A stretch of 25,042 bases of DNA from Pseudomonadota bacterium (GTDB lineage: Bacteria; Pseudomonadota; Gammaproteobacteria; Pseudomonadales; Pseudomonadaceae): contig JAEYXX010000178.1 of assembly GCA_023431055.1 (NCBI GenBank), forward strand, positions 1 through 25,042, given 5' to 3'. Position numbers and translations under genes: made by a program. How positions within the stretch are numbered: position 1 is the first letter of the stretch; each line of letters opens with the position of its first letter. Positions 7,253-15,536 of the stretch are shown in pieces. A model generated the notes under the pieces. The model made no database searches. It was not told where the DNA came from and saw only the letters and a program-made list of their open reading frames with translations.

Positions 7253-7900
7253 TTACTGGTTGGGGTTGTCCAGGAACAGGATTTCCGTCTCCTGGCTGTA
7301 TTCATAGGGCGTGGCCTCGATGTCTGGCGAGGAGTACTGGAGATTGCTGACCAGCAGCCCGACTCGCTTGCTGTTGGCGTCGCCCTCGAAGACATTGATG
7401 AACACCCTGTTACCCGAGCAGTCGCGCTCTACATAGGCGCCGCAGTTGCCGGAATTGTCGGATTCGCTTGCGCTGAACAGCGTTTTGACTGCCCAGCCAT
7501 CGAACACCACCAACGAATAGCTGCTCTCCGACGTACCTTGGCCCGAACCCGCGCCGCCAATGATCACCGCAGAATGGCTGGTGCTGTATTCGTCCAGGGT
7601 GCGAATCTGGTTGTACTGCCCGCCGAATTCGTCCAAAGGTCGTGCTTCGCCGATCTGGGGGCGTACCAGCAGGTAGCCGGCCCAGAAATTGCGCCCGGCG
7701 TTCTCGTAGGACACGGAAGCGAGATAGGCCTGCTCACCGCCCTTGAGGGTGATGGGCAGCAACTTGTCGATGCTCGGCCCCATTTCATTGATTTCCTCGG
7801 GTGACCAGGCGGCGATCTGAGTAGGCGACGGCGGCGTCGGGGGCGCGGCGAAGACGGTGGCGGCAGAACAGGCGAGGGCGGCGATAGCCAGTGAGCGCAT
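7253..7900 (-). CDS. Unknown exported (periplasmic) protein
   Basis: 215 aa, not recognised. The N-terminus MRSLAIAALACSAATVFA followed by APP is a typical Sec signal peptide with likely cleavage after residue 18. The mature part starts with a proline-rich segment, then mixed polar sequence with many Ser/Tyr/Asn and two cysteines (NCGAYVERDCSGN) that could form a disulfide in the periplasm. The start at 7900 is fixed by the signal peptide; the open frame continues upstream and beyond into the opposite-strand ugd gene, but that part is a shadow. It is divergent from ugd with 174 nt between. No function is proposed. Confidence 0.8.
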   Translation of the reverse strand: MRSLAIAALACSAATVFAAPPTPPSPTQIAAWSPEEINEMGPSIDKLLPITLKGGEQAYLASVSYENAGRNFWAGYLLVRPQIGEARPLDEFGGQYNQIRTLDEYSTSHSAVIIGGAGSGQGTSESSYSLVVFDGWAVKTLFSASESDNSGNCGAYVERDCSGNRVFINVFEGDANSKRVGLLVSNLQYSSPDIEATPYEYSQETEILFLDNPNQ

Positions 7901-8074
7901 GACGAGGTCCCTGTAGTCGGTTGGTTTCCAGCTGCCCGTGGAAGATACAAGCCGCCTGGAGCCAGCGCCAGTCGCGCGGCAGGGCTGGCGCTTGTCACCA
8001 TTGCTTAGTCGTTTCGTCACATCACTGCCACCACGATTGGTTGCAATCGCAGCAAACGCCTGGAGGATGCTGCG

Positions 8075-9436
8075 ATGCAGATATGCGTGATAGGAGCAGG
8101 GTACGTGGGGCTGGTGACGGCGACCTGCCTGGCCGAGATGGGCAACCAGGTGGTCTGCGTCGAGCGTGATCCGCAGCGCGTTGCGCAGCTTGCGCAGGGT
8201 GAGGTACCGATCTACGAGCCGGGCCTGGAGGCGCTGCTCAGGGCGCAGCAGGCAGCGGGGCAGCTCGGTTTCACCTCGCAGCTCAAGGCCGGTATCCGCC
8301 GCGCCGAAATCATCTTCATCGCGGTGGGCACGCCCAGTGGTGAGGACGGTTCGGCCGACCTGAGTCATGTACTGGCGGTTGCCGATGAGTTGGGGGAGCG
8401 GCTCGAGCACGGATGCCTGGTCGTCGACAAGTCCACCGTGCCAGTGGGCACCGCCGAACGTGTCGAACAGCGCATCAACGCCGGCCTGGCCCGTCGCGGC
8501 AAGCGTGTGCGGGTAACCGTTGCCAGCAACCCGGAGTTCCTCAAGGAGGGCTCGGCGGTCGAGGACTTCATGCGCCCAGACCGGGTCATCGTCGGCTGTG
8601 ACGACGAGCGCGGGCGGGAGCTGCTGCGCAGGCTGTATGCGCCGTTCCTGCGCAATCATGACCGCCTGCTGTGCATGGGTGTGCGTGCCGCCGAGTTCAG
8701 CAAGTACGCGGCCAACGCCTTTCTGGCGACCAAGATTTCCTTCATCAACGAGATGGCCGGCATCTGTGCGCGCCTGGGTGTCGATATCGAGGAAGTGCGC
8801 CGCGGCATCGGCAGCGACCGGCGCATCGGCACGCACTTCATCTATGCAGGCTGCGGCTACGGCGGTTCGTGCTTCCCCAAGGACGTCAAGGCGCTGATCC
8901 GCACCGCGGAACACGAAGGTATCGAGCCGGGTATCTTGCGCGCGGTCGAGGCGCGCAATGCGCTGCAGAAGACCCTGCTGTTCCAGGCCCTGCGCGAGCA
9001 CTTCAATGGCCACCTGCAGGGCCGGGTCGTAGCGCTCTGGGGGCTGGCGTTCAAGCCCGGCACCGATGATCTGCGCGAGGCGCCCAGCCTGGTGCTGCTC
9101 GAAGCGCTGCTGATCGCCGGCGCCAGGGTCCAGGCCTGCGATCCGGCGGCAACCGCTGCGGTCGCCGCGCGTTACCCCGAGGCCGTCCAGTCAGGGCAAC
9201 TGGTGTTGAGCGAATCGCCCTATGCCGTTACCCAGGGCGCCGATGCGCTGGTGCTGGTGACCGAATGGAAGCAGTTTCGCCAGCCGGATTTCCCGCGCAT
9301 TCGCGGCGCCATGCGCATGCCGGTGCTGTTCGACGGGCGCAACATTTACGAGGCCGAACAGCTGGCGGAGCTGGGTTTTCTCTATCGCGGCATCGGGCGG
9401 CCTGCAAGCGGCAGTTGTAAGGCCAGCGCGGCTTGA
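8075..9436 (+). CDS. ugd: UDP-glucose 6-dehydrogenase
   Basis: 453 aa, full length. It oxidises UDP-glucose to UDP-glucuronate with 2 NAD+, in the cytoplasm, feeding exopolysaccharide or lipid A modification. The N-terminal Rossmann motif VIGAGYVGLVTA contains GAGYVG at 8-13. The catalytic lysine is in ATKISFINEM (K220) and the catalytic cysteine in GCGYGGSCFPKD (C266). The C-terminal NAD/UDP domain runs ALWGLAFKPGTDDLREAPS onwards. GGAGG lies 12 nt upstream of the ATG. galU follows 42 nt later on the same strand and supplies the substrate. Confidence 0.96.
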   Translation: MQICVIGAGYVGLVTATCLAEMGNQVVCVERDPQRVAQLAQGEVPIYEPGLEALLRAQQAAGQLGFTSQLKAGIRRAEIIFIAVGTPSGEDGSADLSHVLAVADELGERLEHGCLVVDKSTVPVGTAERVEQRINAGLARRGKRVRVTVASNPEFLKEGSAVEDFMRPDRVIVGCDDERGRELLRRLYAPFLRNHDRLLCMGVRAAEFSKYAANAFLATKISFINEMAGICARLGVDIEEVRRGIGSDRRIGTHFIYAGCGYGGSCFPKDVKALIRTAEHEGIEPGILRAVEARNALQKTLLFQALREHFNGHLQGRVVALWGLAFKPGTDDLREAPSLVLLEALLIAGARVQACDPAATAAVAARYPEAVQSGQLVLSESPYAVTQGADALVLVTEWKQFRQPDFPRIRGAMRMPVLFDGRNIYEAEQLAELGFLYRGIGRPASGSCKASAA

Positions 9437-9478
9437 TAGACTGAGCGCGTATTCCAACCATCCCCATCTGGGAGTCCC

Positions 9479-10318
9479 ATGATCAAGAAATGCCTGTTCC
9501 CCGCTGCCGGTTATGGCACCCGCTTTTTGCCAGCGACCAAGGCAATGCCCAAGGAAATGCTTCCGGTGGTGAACAAGCCACTGATCCAGTACGGCGTCGA
9601 AGAGGCACTGGAGGCCGGTCTCAACCAGATCTCCATCGTCACCGGCCGTGGCAAGCGCGCACTGGAAGACCATTTCGACGTGAGCTATGAGCTCGAGCAC
9701 CAGATCAAGGGCACCGACAAGGAAAAATACCTGGTAGGTATTCGTCGCCTGATCGACGAGTGCAGCTTCTCCTATACCCGTCAGGTGGAGATGAAAGGCC
9801 TGGGCCACGCCATCCTCTGCGGTCAGCCGCTGATCGGTGACGAGCCCTTCGCCGTGGTCCTGGCCGACGACCTGTGCCTGAACCTCGAAGGCGACAGCGT
9901 ACTGGCGCAGATGGTCAAGCTGTACAACCAGTTCCGCTGCTCCATCGTCGCGATCCAGGAAGTGCCGAAGGACGAAACCTCCAAGTACGGCGTGATCGCT
10001 GGCGAGATGATCCGCGAGGACATCTACCGCGTCAGCAACATGGTGGAAAAGCCCAAGCCCGAGGACGCGCCGTCGAACCTGGCGATCATCGGTCGCTACA
10101 TCCTCACCCCGGACATCTTCGACCTGATCCGCAGCACGCCGCCGGGCAAGGGTGGTGAGATCCAGATCACCGACGCGCTGATGCGTCAGGCCCAGCAGGG
10201 CTGCGTGATGGCGTACAAGTTCAAGGGCCAGCGCTTCGACTGCGGTAGCGCCGAGGGTTACATCGACGCGACCAACTTCTGCTTCGAGAACCTGTACAAG
10301 ACCGGCAAGGCGTTCTGA
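9479..10318 (+). CDS. galU: UTP-glucose-1-phosphate uridylyltransferase
   Basis: 279 aa, normal GalU length. It makes UDP-glucose from UTP and glucose-1-phosphate, the precursor for the Ugd reaction and for LPS/exopolysaccharide. The nucleotidyltransferase signature FPAAGYGTRFLPATKAMPKE is at 7-26, with further family blocks EEALEAG, LGHAILCGQPLIGDEPFAV and the late FDCGSAEGYIDA. The ATG follows GGGAG at good spacing. Gene order ugd-galU and the terminator right after its stop indicate a two-gene unit. Confidence 0.97.
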   Translation: MIKKCLFPAAGYGTRFLPATKAMPKEMLPVVNKPLIQYGVEEALEAGLNQISIVTGRGKRALEDHFDVSYELEHQIKGTDKEKYLVGIRRLIDECSFSYTRQVEMKGLGHAILCGQPLIGDEPFAVVLADDLCLNLEGDSVLAQMVKLYNQFRCSIVAIQEVPKDETSKYGVIAGEMIREDIYRVSNMVEKPKPEDAPSNLAIIGRYILTPDIFDLIRSTPPGKGGEIQITDALMRQAQQGCVMAYKFKGQRFDCGSAEGYIDATNFCFENLYKTGKAF

Positions 10319-10337
10319 TACGCCCCTCAGGTCAACG

Positions 10338-10362
10338 AAACGCCACCTTCGGGTGGCGTTTT
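10338..10362 (+). terminator. Bidirectional terminator after galU
   Basis: A perfect 10-bp stem AAACGCCACC (10338-10347) / GGTGGCGTTT (10352-10361) with a TTCG tetraloop. The A-run on the left and T-run on the right allow it to end both galU (+) and the convergent VOC gene (-, stop at 10368). Confidence 0.95.
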
Positions 10363-10367
10363 GCATT

Positions 10368-10790
10368 TCAGGGGATGGGCATCGCTTCCGAGCCGGGGCC
10401 GAGTGGCTGACCGTAGCTGAATTCCACGTAATTGCCGGCCGGGTCACGCAGGCCACAGTAATAACCGACCGGATAGGGCTCATCGCGTGGCGCCCAGATC
10501 AGGCAGCCTTCGCGCTCGGCCAGGGCGGCGATGCGGTCGACTTCCTCGCGACTGCCCAGGGCGAAGCCGAAATGGCTGTAGTCGTTGGCGGCCAGGTTGC
10601 GGTCCTGGCCGCCGGGCATGATCACGAAGATGAACTGATGCTCCTTGCCCGGTTCGGCCATCCAGACGATACGCGTGCCCTTGCCGGGGCGCTCGTGGAT
10701 CACCTGCATACCGCAGAATTGCGCGTAGAAGGCGATGCAGGCATCGAGATCGGGTACGTGCAGGGCGAGATGAGTCAGGGTAGGGCGCAT
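10368..10790 (-). CDS. VOC-family (glyoxalase/dioxygenase fold) protein
   Basis: 140 aa. Paired beta-alpha-beta-beta-beta modules of the vicinal oxygen chelate fold. Candidate metal ligands lie at the expected places: His7 (THLALHV), His73 (YSHFGFAL) and Glu123 (GNYVEFS); the DPAGNYVEF block is a family hallmark. It resembles glyoxalase I-type proteins, but the substrate cannot be read from sequence. I chose the ATG at 10790 because AGGAGG sits 5 nt upstream. A GTG two codons earlier lies inside that site. It is divergent from gorA, with 71 nt between them. Confidence 0.88.
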   Translation of the reverse strand: MRPTLTHLALHVPDLDACIAFYAQFCGMQVIHERPGKGTRIVWMAEPGKEHQFIFVIMPGGQDRNLAANDYSHFGFALGSREEVDRIAALAEREGCLIWAPRDEPYPVGYYCGLRDPAGNYVEFSYGQPLGPGSEAMPIP

Positions 10791-10861
10791 ATCCACCTCC
10801 TGCTTTCAGCTTAGCGCTAGCCTTTACGGTATGCTCCCCATCTGCCAAGGAGATACCCCCA

Positions 10862-12220
10862 ATGAGTTACGACTTCGACCTGTTCGTGATCGGCGCCGGT
10901 TCCGGCGGCGTACGTGCGGCGCGCTTCGCCGCTGGTTTTGGTGCCCGCGTCGCGGTGGCCGAGAGCCGCTACCTGGGCGGCACCTGCGTCAACGTCGGCT
11001 GCGTACCGAAAAAACTGCTGGTGTACGGTGCGCACTTCGCCGAGGACTTCGAGCAGGCCACAGGTTTCGGCTGGTCGCTGGGCGAAGCGAACTTCGACTG
11101 GGCGACACTGATCGCCAACAAGAACCGCGAGATTCAGCGCCTCAACGGCATCTATCGCAACCTGTTGACCAACAGCGGCGTCAGTCTGTTCGAAGGTCAT
11201 GCGCGCATCGTCGATGCCCATACCGTCGAAGTGAACGGCCAGCGTCATAGCGCCGAACGCATCCTCATCGCCACCGGCGGCTGGCCGCAGATCCCGGACA
11301 TTCCTGGTCGCGAGCATGCCATCAGCTCCAACGAAGCCTTCTTCCTCAAGCAGCTACCCAAGCGCGTACTGGTGGTGGGCGGCGGTTATATCGCCGTGGA
11401 GTTCGCCTCGATCTTCCATGGCCTGGGCGCGCAGACTTCGTTGCTGTATCGCGGCGACCTGTTCCTGCGCGGCTTCGATGGTGCGGTGCGTGAGCACCTG
11501 CGCGACGAGCTGAGCAAGAAGGGCCTGGACCTGCAGTTCAATGCCGACATCGCCAGCATCCAACGCAAGGCCGACGGCAGCCTCGCGGCCACGCTCAAGG
11601 ACGGCCGAGTGCTGGAGGCCGATTGCGTGTTCTATGCCACCGGTCGCCGGCCGATGCTCGACAACCTCGGCCTGGAGAACGTCGAGGTCAAGCTGGACAA
11701 GCGCGGCTATATCGAAGTCGATGATCTGTTTCAGACCTCCACGCCATCGATTCTCGCCCTGGGCGATGTGATCGGCCGTGTGCAGCTGACCCCGGTCGCG
11801 CTGGCCGAAGGCATGGCCGTGGCGCGGCGACTGTTCAAGCCGGAGGAATACCGGCCGCTGGACTACCGCATGATCCCCACCGCCGTGTTCAGCCTGCCGA
11901 ACATCGGCACCGTTGGCCTCAGCGAAGAGCAGGCCATCGAAGACGGGCACAAGGTGAAGGTCTTCGAGAGCCGTTTCCGCCCGATGAAGCTGACACTGAC
12001 CGAGAACCCGGAGCGTACCTTGATGAAACTGGTGGTCGATGCCGACAGCGACCGCGTGCTCGGCTGCCATATGGTCGGCCCGGATGCGGGCGAGATCGTT
12101 CAGGGCCTGGCCATCGCACTCAAGGCGGGCGCGACCAAGCAGATCTTCGATGAGACCATCGGTGTGCACCCGAGCGCCGCCGAGGAATTCGTCACCCTGC
12201 GTACACCGGTCAAGCGCTGA
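10862..12220 (+). CDS. gorA: Glutathione-disulfide reductase
   Basis: 452 aa. A FAD enzyme that reduces GSSG to GSH with NADPH in the cytoplasm. The FAD-binding GAGSGG motif is at 11-16, the redox-active disulfide in [13 protein letters not shown] (C42 and C47), the NADPH-binding [10 protein letters not shown] segment near 178, and the C-terminal catalytic HPSAAEE (H436, E441) at the dimer interface. Length fits the family. AAGGAG precedes the ATG by 9 nt. The next gene begins 7 nt after its stop, so they are co-transcribed. Confidence 0.96.
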   Translation: MSYDFDLFVIGAGSGGVRAARFAAGFGARVAVAESRYLGGTCVNVGCVPKKLLVYGAHFAEDFEQATGFGWSLGEANFDWATLIANKNREIQRLNGIYRNLLTNSGVSLFEGHARIVDAHTVEVNGQRHSAERILIATGGWPQIPDIPGREHAISSNEAFFLKQLPKRVLVVGGGYIAVEFASIFHGLGAQTSLLYRGDLFLRGFDGAVREHLRDELSKKGLDLQFNADIASIQRKADGSLAATLKDGRVLEADCVFYATGRRPMLDNLGLENVEVKLDKRGYIEVDDLFQTSTPSILALGDVIGRVQLTPVALAEGMAVARRLFKPEEYRPLDYRMIPTAVFSLPNIGTVGLSEEQAIEDGHKVKVFESRFRPMKLTLTENPERTLMKLVVDADSDRVLGCHMVGPDAGEIVQGLAIALKAGATKQIFDETIGVHPSAAEEFVTLRTPVKR

Positions 12221-12227
12221 GGACAGC

Positions 12228-12851
12228 ATGGAAAAGCTTTTCTACGTCGCCGACCTGTTCGGCGTGGCGGTGTTCGCCATCACCGGGGCATTGATGGCGG
12301 GGCGCAAGTCCATGGACCTGTTCGGCGTGCTGGTGATGGCCATCGTCACCGCCCTCGGTGGCGGCACGCTGCGCGACCTGATTCTGGACAACCATCCGGT
12401 CAGCTGGATTCGCGACGACACCTACATTCTCATCGCCTCCCTGGCGGCATTGGGCACCGTGGCCTGGGTACGCATGACCCGGCCGATTCACGAGAAGGGC
12501 CTGCTCATCGCCGATGCCTTCGGCCTGGCCGTGTTCACCGTGTACGGCACCGAGCTGGCGTTGCAGAACGGCACGCCGATCAGCACGGCGGTCATCATGG
12601 GGGTGATGACCGGAGTGGTCGGCGGGGTGATTCGCGATGTGCTGTGCAACGAGATCCCGCTGATTTTCCAGAAGGAAATCTACGCTACCGCCTGCATCGC
12701 CGGCGCGCTGACCTTCATCGGCCTGCGCGCCCTGGGCACGCCGCACTGGCTGGATACCGCAGCGGCGATGTTCGTGGTACTGGCCGCCCGCCTGGCGGCG
12801 ATCCACTGGCACCTTGGTCTGCCGCGCTTCCACCTGCTGGACCGGCAGTAA
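12228..12851 (+). CDS. TRIC/UPF0126 (YadS-type) inner membrane protein
   Basis: 207 aa, almost entirely hydrophobic, with about six to seven membrane helices. Two internally homologous halves each carry the family motif: GGGTLRD at 44-50 and GGVIRD at 132-137. The family is related to trimeric intracellular cation channels, and some members have been reported to move glycine. The substrate here is unknown. The ATG at 12228 follows TGAGGA of the gorA stop region, indicating coupling to gorA. Confidence 0.9.
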   Translation: MEKLFYVADLFGVAVFAITGALMAGRKSMDLFGVLVMAIVTALGGGTLRDLILDNHPVSWIRDDTYILIASLAALGTVAWVRMTRPIHEKGLLIADAFGLAVFTVYGTELALQNGTPISTAVIMGVMTGVVGGVIRDVLCNEIPLIFQKEIYATACIAGALTFIGLRALGTPHWLDTAAAMFVVLAARLAAIHWHLGLPRFHLLDRQ

Positions 12852-12893
12852 GCCATGCTCCTCACCTGATCCGAAGCCTGGTGGCGATCACCC

Positions 12894-12920
12894 GCAGGAC
12901 GCGTGCAACGCGCGTCCTGC
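12894..12920 (+). repeat. 10-bp inverted repeat after the TRIC gene
   Basis: GCAGGACGCG (12894-12903) and CGCGTCCTGC (12911-12920) pair perfectly around a 7-nt loop. No T-run follows, so this is not a classical intrinsic terminator. It could be a Rho-linked hairpin or a single REP-like element. It separates gorA-TRIC from the next gene. Confidence 0.7.
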
Positions 12921-12992
12921 CATGGTGCCTGTGAAATTTTCTTCTGATGTTCGCGACGGATGGCGGGTCATAGGTTTCAGGAGGAAACCCAC

Positions 12993-13484
12993 ATGCATCT
13001 ACCTGAACAAAGCAGTCGCAGCGTTCCCGTCCAGGAACACATGGCTCTGCAGGTCCGCGTTTGGAAGATGGAGCGATTCGGCTGGTATGGCCTTCTGCTG
13101 CTCCTGGTGCTGGCGCTGGCCGGGCTGTTCTCCAAGGGGCCGCTCAGCGATGTGCAGATCGGCGACGCGCAGGATGCCCTGCTGGTCGAGTACCAGCGCA
13201 TCGCACGCAACGGCGCGCAGTCGCCCTTGAAGATCAACCTTCAGGGTACGTCACGGCTGCATGTCGCCGGTGAACTGCTGGATGGCTTTTCCATCGACGC
13301 GATCCAACCCGTACCGATTCATAGCACCAGCGATGGGGCGGGCGGCCTGATTCTCGACTTCGCTGGCGAGGCCGAGCGCATCAGCGTCAGCCTGCGCCTC
13401 ACCGCTGACGGTGTGGGGCCTTATCGCTCGACGCTCCAGGCTGCCGGCCAGCAGGTCGAGCTGAACCAGTTCATCTACCCCTGA
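12993..13484 (+). CDS. Unknown single-pass membrane protein paired with DUF421
   Basis: 163 aa, not recognised. A charged N-terminal cytoplasmic tail of about 30 residues is followed by one hydrophobic helix (about 32-48, GLLLLLVLALAGLF). The remaining ~115 residues are then likely periplasmic and rich in short beta-type segments. I chose the ATG at 12993 because AGGAGG lies 7 nt upstream; an in-frame start at 12960 lacks a site. Only 10 nt separate its stop from the DUF421 start, so the two are probably one operon and may work as a pair in the inner membrane. Confidence 0.78.
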   Translation: MHLPEQSSRSVPVQEHMALQVRVWKMERFGWYGLLLLLVLALAGLFSKGPLSDVQIGDAQDALLVEYQRIARNGAQSPLKINLQGTSRLHVAGELLDGFSIDAIQPVPIHSTSDGAGGLILDFAGEAERISVSLRLTADGVGPYRSTLQAAGQQVELNQFIYP

Positions 13485-13494
13485 GGAGACGGTC

Positions 13495-13944
13495 ATGGAT
13501 GCGGTCCTGCGTGCCGGCGCCATCTACCTGGTGCTGTTGATCCTGTTCAAGCTGTCTGGCCGACGTTCGTTGGCGCAACTGACCACCTTCGATTTCGTGT
13601 TGCTGCTGATCATCGGTGAGGCCACCCAGCAGGCGCTGCTGGGCGAGGATTTTTCGGTGACCAACATGGTGCTGGTGGTGGCGACGCTGATCGTCCTCGA
13701 TGTCGGTGCCTCGTTGCTCAAACGTCGCAATGACAGGCTGGCGCGTTTGCTCGAAGGTTCGCCGACCATCATCGTTGAAGACGGCGTGCTCATGCAGTGG
13801 CGTATGGACAAGGCGCGCCTGACTCTCGACGATGTCATGGAGTCGGCGCAGGAGAGCGGATTAGAGCGGCTGGAGCAGATCCGCTACGCGATCGTCGAGC
13901 GTAACGGCAAGATCTCGATCATCCAGCGAAGCGCCGAAAAATGA
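13495..13944 (+). CDS. DUF421 (YetF-type) membrane protein
   Basis: 149 aa. Two or three membrane helices occupy residues 5-75. The family-typical loop SGRRSLAQLTTFDFVLLLII (21-40) continues into GEATQQALLGED. A short cytoplasmic domain follows (80-149), with PTIIVEDGVLM and a final KISIIQRS strand typical of the YetF fold. It is shorter than the ~230-aa Bacillus members but similar to many proteobacterial ones. GGAG precedes the ATG. The biochemical role of the family is unclear. Confidence 0.88.
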   Translation: MDAVLRAGAIYLVLLILFKLSGRRSLAQLTTFDFVLLLIIGEATQQALLGEDFSVTNMVLVVATLIVLDVGASLLKRRNDRLARLLEGSPTIIVEDGVLMQWRMDKARLTLDDVMESAQESGLERLEQIRYAIVERNGKISIIQRSAEK

Positions 13945-14062
13945 GCATGACTGTTCGTCAGCCGTCGCCGAGCGAGGCGGAAAATTAGCCTGAACGTCCG
14001 AACAGGGCCCTTCCTCCAGATCAGTGCACGGGCAATTCTGCCCATCACTGAGGAGAAACGAC

Positions 14063-14224
14063 ATGAGCACCAACAAGAACCCTGGCAACTTCGCAAACGA
14101 CCGCGAGAAGGCTTCTGAAGCAGGCAAGAAGGGCGGCCAGAACAGCGGCGGCAACTTCGCCAATGACCGTGAAAAAGCTTCCGAGGCTGGCCGCAAGGGT
14201 GGCCAGAGAGCTCTTGAACGGTGA
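14063..14224 (+). CDS. KGG-repeat general stress protein
   Basis: 53 aa, small, charged and probably disordered. It consists of two near-identical ~19-residue units, GNFANDREKASEAGKKGGQ (8-26) and the same with R for K (30-48), each carrying the KGG motif of stress-induced proteins related to the con-10/GsiB type. GAGGAG stands 8-10 nt before the ATG. Its role is usually linked to stationary phase or osmotic stress; no clear promoter was identified. Confidence 0.9.
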   Translation: MSTNKNPGNFANDREKASEAGKKGGQNSGGNFANDREKASEAGRKGGQRALER

Positions 14225-14349
14225 GGTGATCGGCTGAGTCTTGGCAGGGCCGCAACCGCAACCAGAGAGGCGATTACCAGCAAAAGCGCGCAGGCGGTTC
14301 GGCATTCTTCGCGTTATGGCTTAAAGTAGCCGGTTGCCGAAAGAACCGT

Positions 14350-14365
14350 CATGGCCATAGCCATG
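14350..14365 (+). repeat. Small perfect inverted repeat in the leader of the GNAT-Rnk gene
   Basis: CATGGC (14350-14355), loop CATA, GCCATG (14360-14365): a 6-bp perfect stem, 38 nt before the ATG at 14404. It could be an operator or an mRNA hairpin; nothing else supports a function. The rest of 14225-14403 shows no gene. Confidence 0.4.
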
Positions 14366-14403
14366 AAGGGCTTTCATTCTTTACGAATAAGTGTGTGGTG
14401 AAG

Positions 14404-15315
14404 ATGAACAAGCCTTTCATTTCGCTGTGCCCGGAAATTACTCGGGCACACGCGCTGACGTTGATGGATTGGCTGGAGGATGAGCGCGTCACTTGCTATC
14501 TGAGCGATTCGCCTCATGTTTCCCGTTCCATCGAGGAAGTCATCGAGCGGACGCAGTTGCCGATCCTGACCCATCTGTTCAACCGGGGCGGCCGCTTCTT
14601 CATGGCCTATGACCGGCATGACGAACCAGTGGGCTTTGTCCGTCTGATCAAGACCGGCCGGGAGTGCGAGATCGTCCTGGTTATCGGCGACAGCGACAAA
14701 TGGGGCCGAAACCTCGGTGCCCGCACGATCCGCGAAGGCATGAAACTGGCCTTTCTCGACATGCGTGCCGAGAAGCTCATCGCCAAGATCCACCCGGACA
14801 ACCTGCGCTCGCTGAAAGCGTTCGTGCGCAGCGGCTTTATCCTCGAGAACGAAACGCCGGCATTGAAATCGTTTTCCATGACGGTGGGGCGTTATCGCCA
14901 GTTGCTGCGTGAAGGTGCCGTTGCCGATGCCACGGGGATCCAGATCACTGAAGTCGACAAGGCCAGGCTCGAGAACCTGATCGCATTCGAGGAAGGTCCG
15001 GCCGTTGTCGAACTCGAACATGAGCTCGAGCGAGCCATTGTCGTCAAACCAGAGCAGGTGGCACGCAATGTTGTGACGATGAATTCCAGAGCCTTGCTGC
15101 AGCTCGACGATGAAGAGATCGAAGTGGCCCTGGTTTACCCCGAGGACGCAGACGGAAGTGCCGGCAAGCATTCCGTATGTTCAGACATCGGTGCGGCGAT
15201 CCTTGGCTATCAGGAGGGAGACGCCATCGACTGGCGGATTTCCGATCGGACTCGTCGGATCGAAATCAGGAAAGTGCTTTACCAGCCGGAAGCCGCGGGC
15301 GACTTCCACCTGTAA
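14404..15315 (+). CDS. Fusion of GNAT acetyltransferase and Rnk-type regulator
   Basis: 303 aa in two parts. Residues 1-165 look like a GNAT N-acetyltransferase, with a GRFFMAYD...EPVGFVRL strand pair, a CoA-loop region near GDSDKWGRNLGARTI (95-109), and HPDNLRSLKAFVRSGF (130-145), the typical N-terminal acyltransferase end. Residues 175-303 match Rnk (regulator of nucleoside diphosphate kinase, with a GreA/GreB C-terminal-like domain): VVTMNSRALLQLDD, VALVYPEDADGSAGKHSV, and the hallmark end VLYQPEAAGDFHL. Rnk relatives touch RNA polymerase through the secondary channel. I prefer the ATG at 14404; GTG codons lie just upstream. The acetylation target is unknown. Confidence 0.88.
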   Translation: MNKPFISLCPEITRAHALTLMDWLEDERVTCYLSDSPHVSRSIEEVIERTQLPILTHLFNRGGRFFMAYDRHDEPVGFVRLIKTGRECEIVLVIGDSDKWGRNLGARTIREGMKLAFLDMRAEKLIAKIHPDNLRSLKAFVRSGFILENETPALKSFSMTVGRYRQLLREGAVADATGIQITEVDKARLENLIAFEEGPAVVELEHELERAIVVKPEQVARNVVTMNSRALLQLDDEEIEVALVYPEDADGSAGKHSVCSDIGAAILGYQEGDAIDWRISDRTRRIEIRKVLYQPEAAGDFHL

Positions 15316-15490
15316 TTGCATCTTTGGCCCAGCGCTGGTCAATCAGGCACGAAGAGTCCTCGAGAGAAAGGGGCTGCTTCGGTGCCTGATATCGGCGATG
15401 CCATGCTGTGGTCATTGGGGACGGCCATGGGAATCAGCCTTGAAGCGCTGAGCCTCAATCGAGTTGGGGGCATCTGCCATAACATCTTAT

Positions 15491-15536
15491 TTAACATAAT
15501 ATACATTATGCGAAGCCTTAACATAATGCGTTATGT
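15491..15536. repeat. Pair of AT-rich palindromes between convergent genes
   Basis: Two inverted repeats sit side by side: CATAAT-atac-ATTATG (15495-15510) and ACATAA-tgcg-TTATGT (15521-15536). A 10-bp direct repeat, TTAACATAAT, occurs at 15491-15500 and 15518-15527, starts 27 bp apart. The last palindrome overlaps the stop codon of the AraC-type gene (15531-15533). Such paired sites resemble regulator operators, but this is a 3'-to-3' intergenic space with no gene start visible nearby. Confidence 0.65.

Noticed and set aside
7253..9013. 586-aa minus-strand open frame covering ugd
   Set aside because: Only 7253-7900 is real (signal peptide start). The rest is antisense to ugd, whose motifs are complete.
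8095..9100. Possible CRISPR-like or tandem repeats in GC-rich coding DNA
   Set aside because: Apparent repeats are codon-bias echoes (GCG/CTG runs) without regular spacing; no array exists anywhere in the window.
9191..10483. 430-aa minus-strand open frame opposite galU
   Set aside because: Lies fully against ugd 3' end and galU, crosses the terminator at 10338-10362, and shows no domain.
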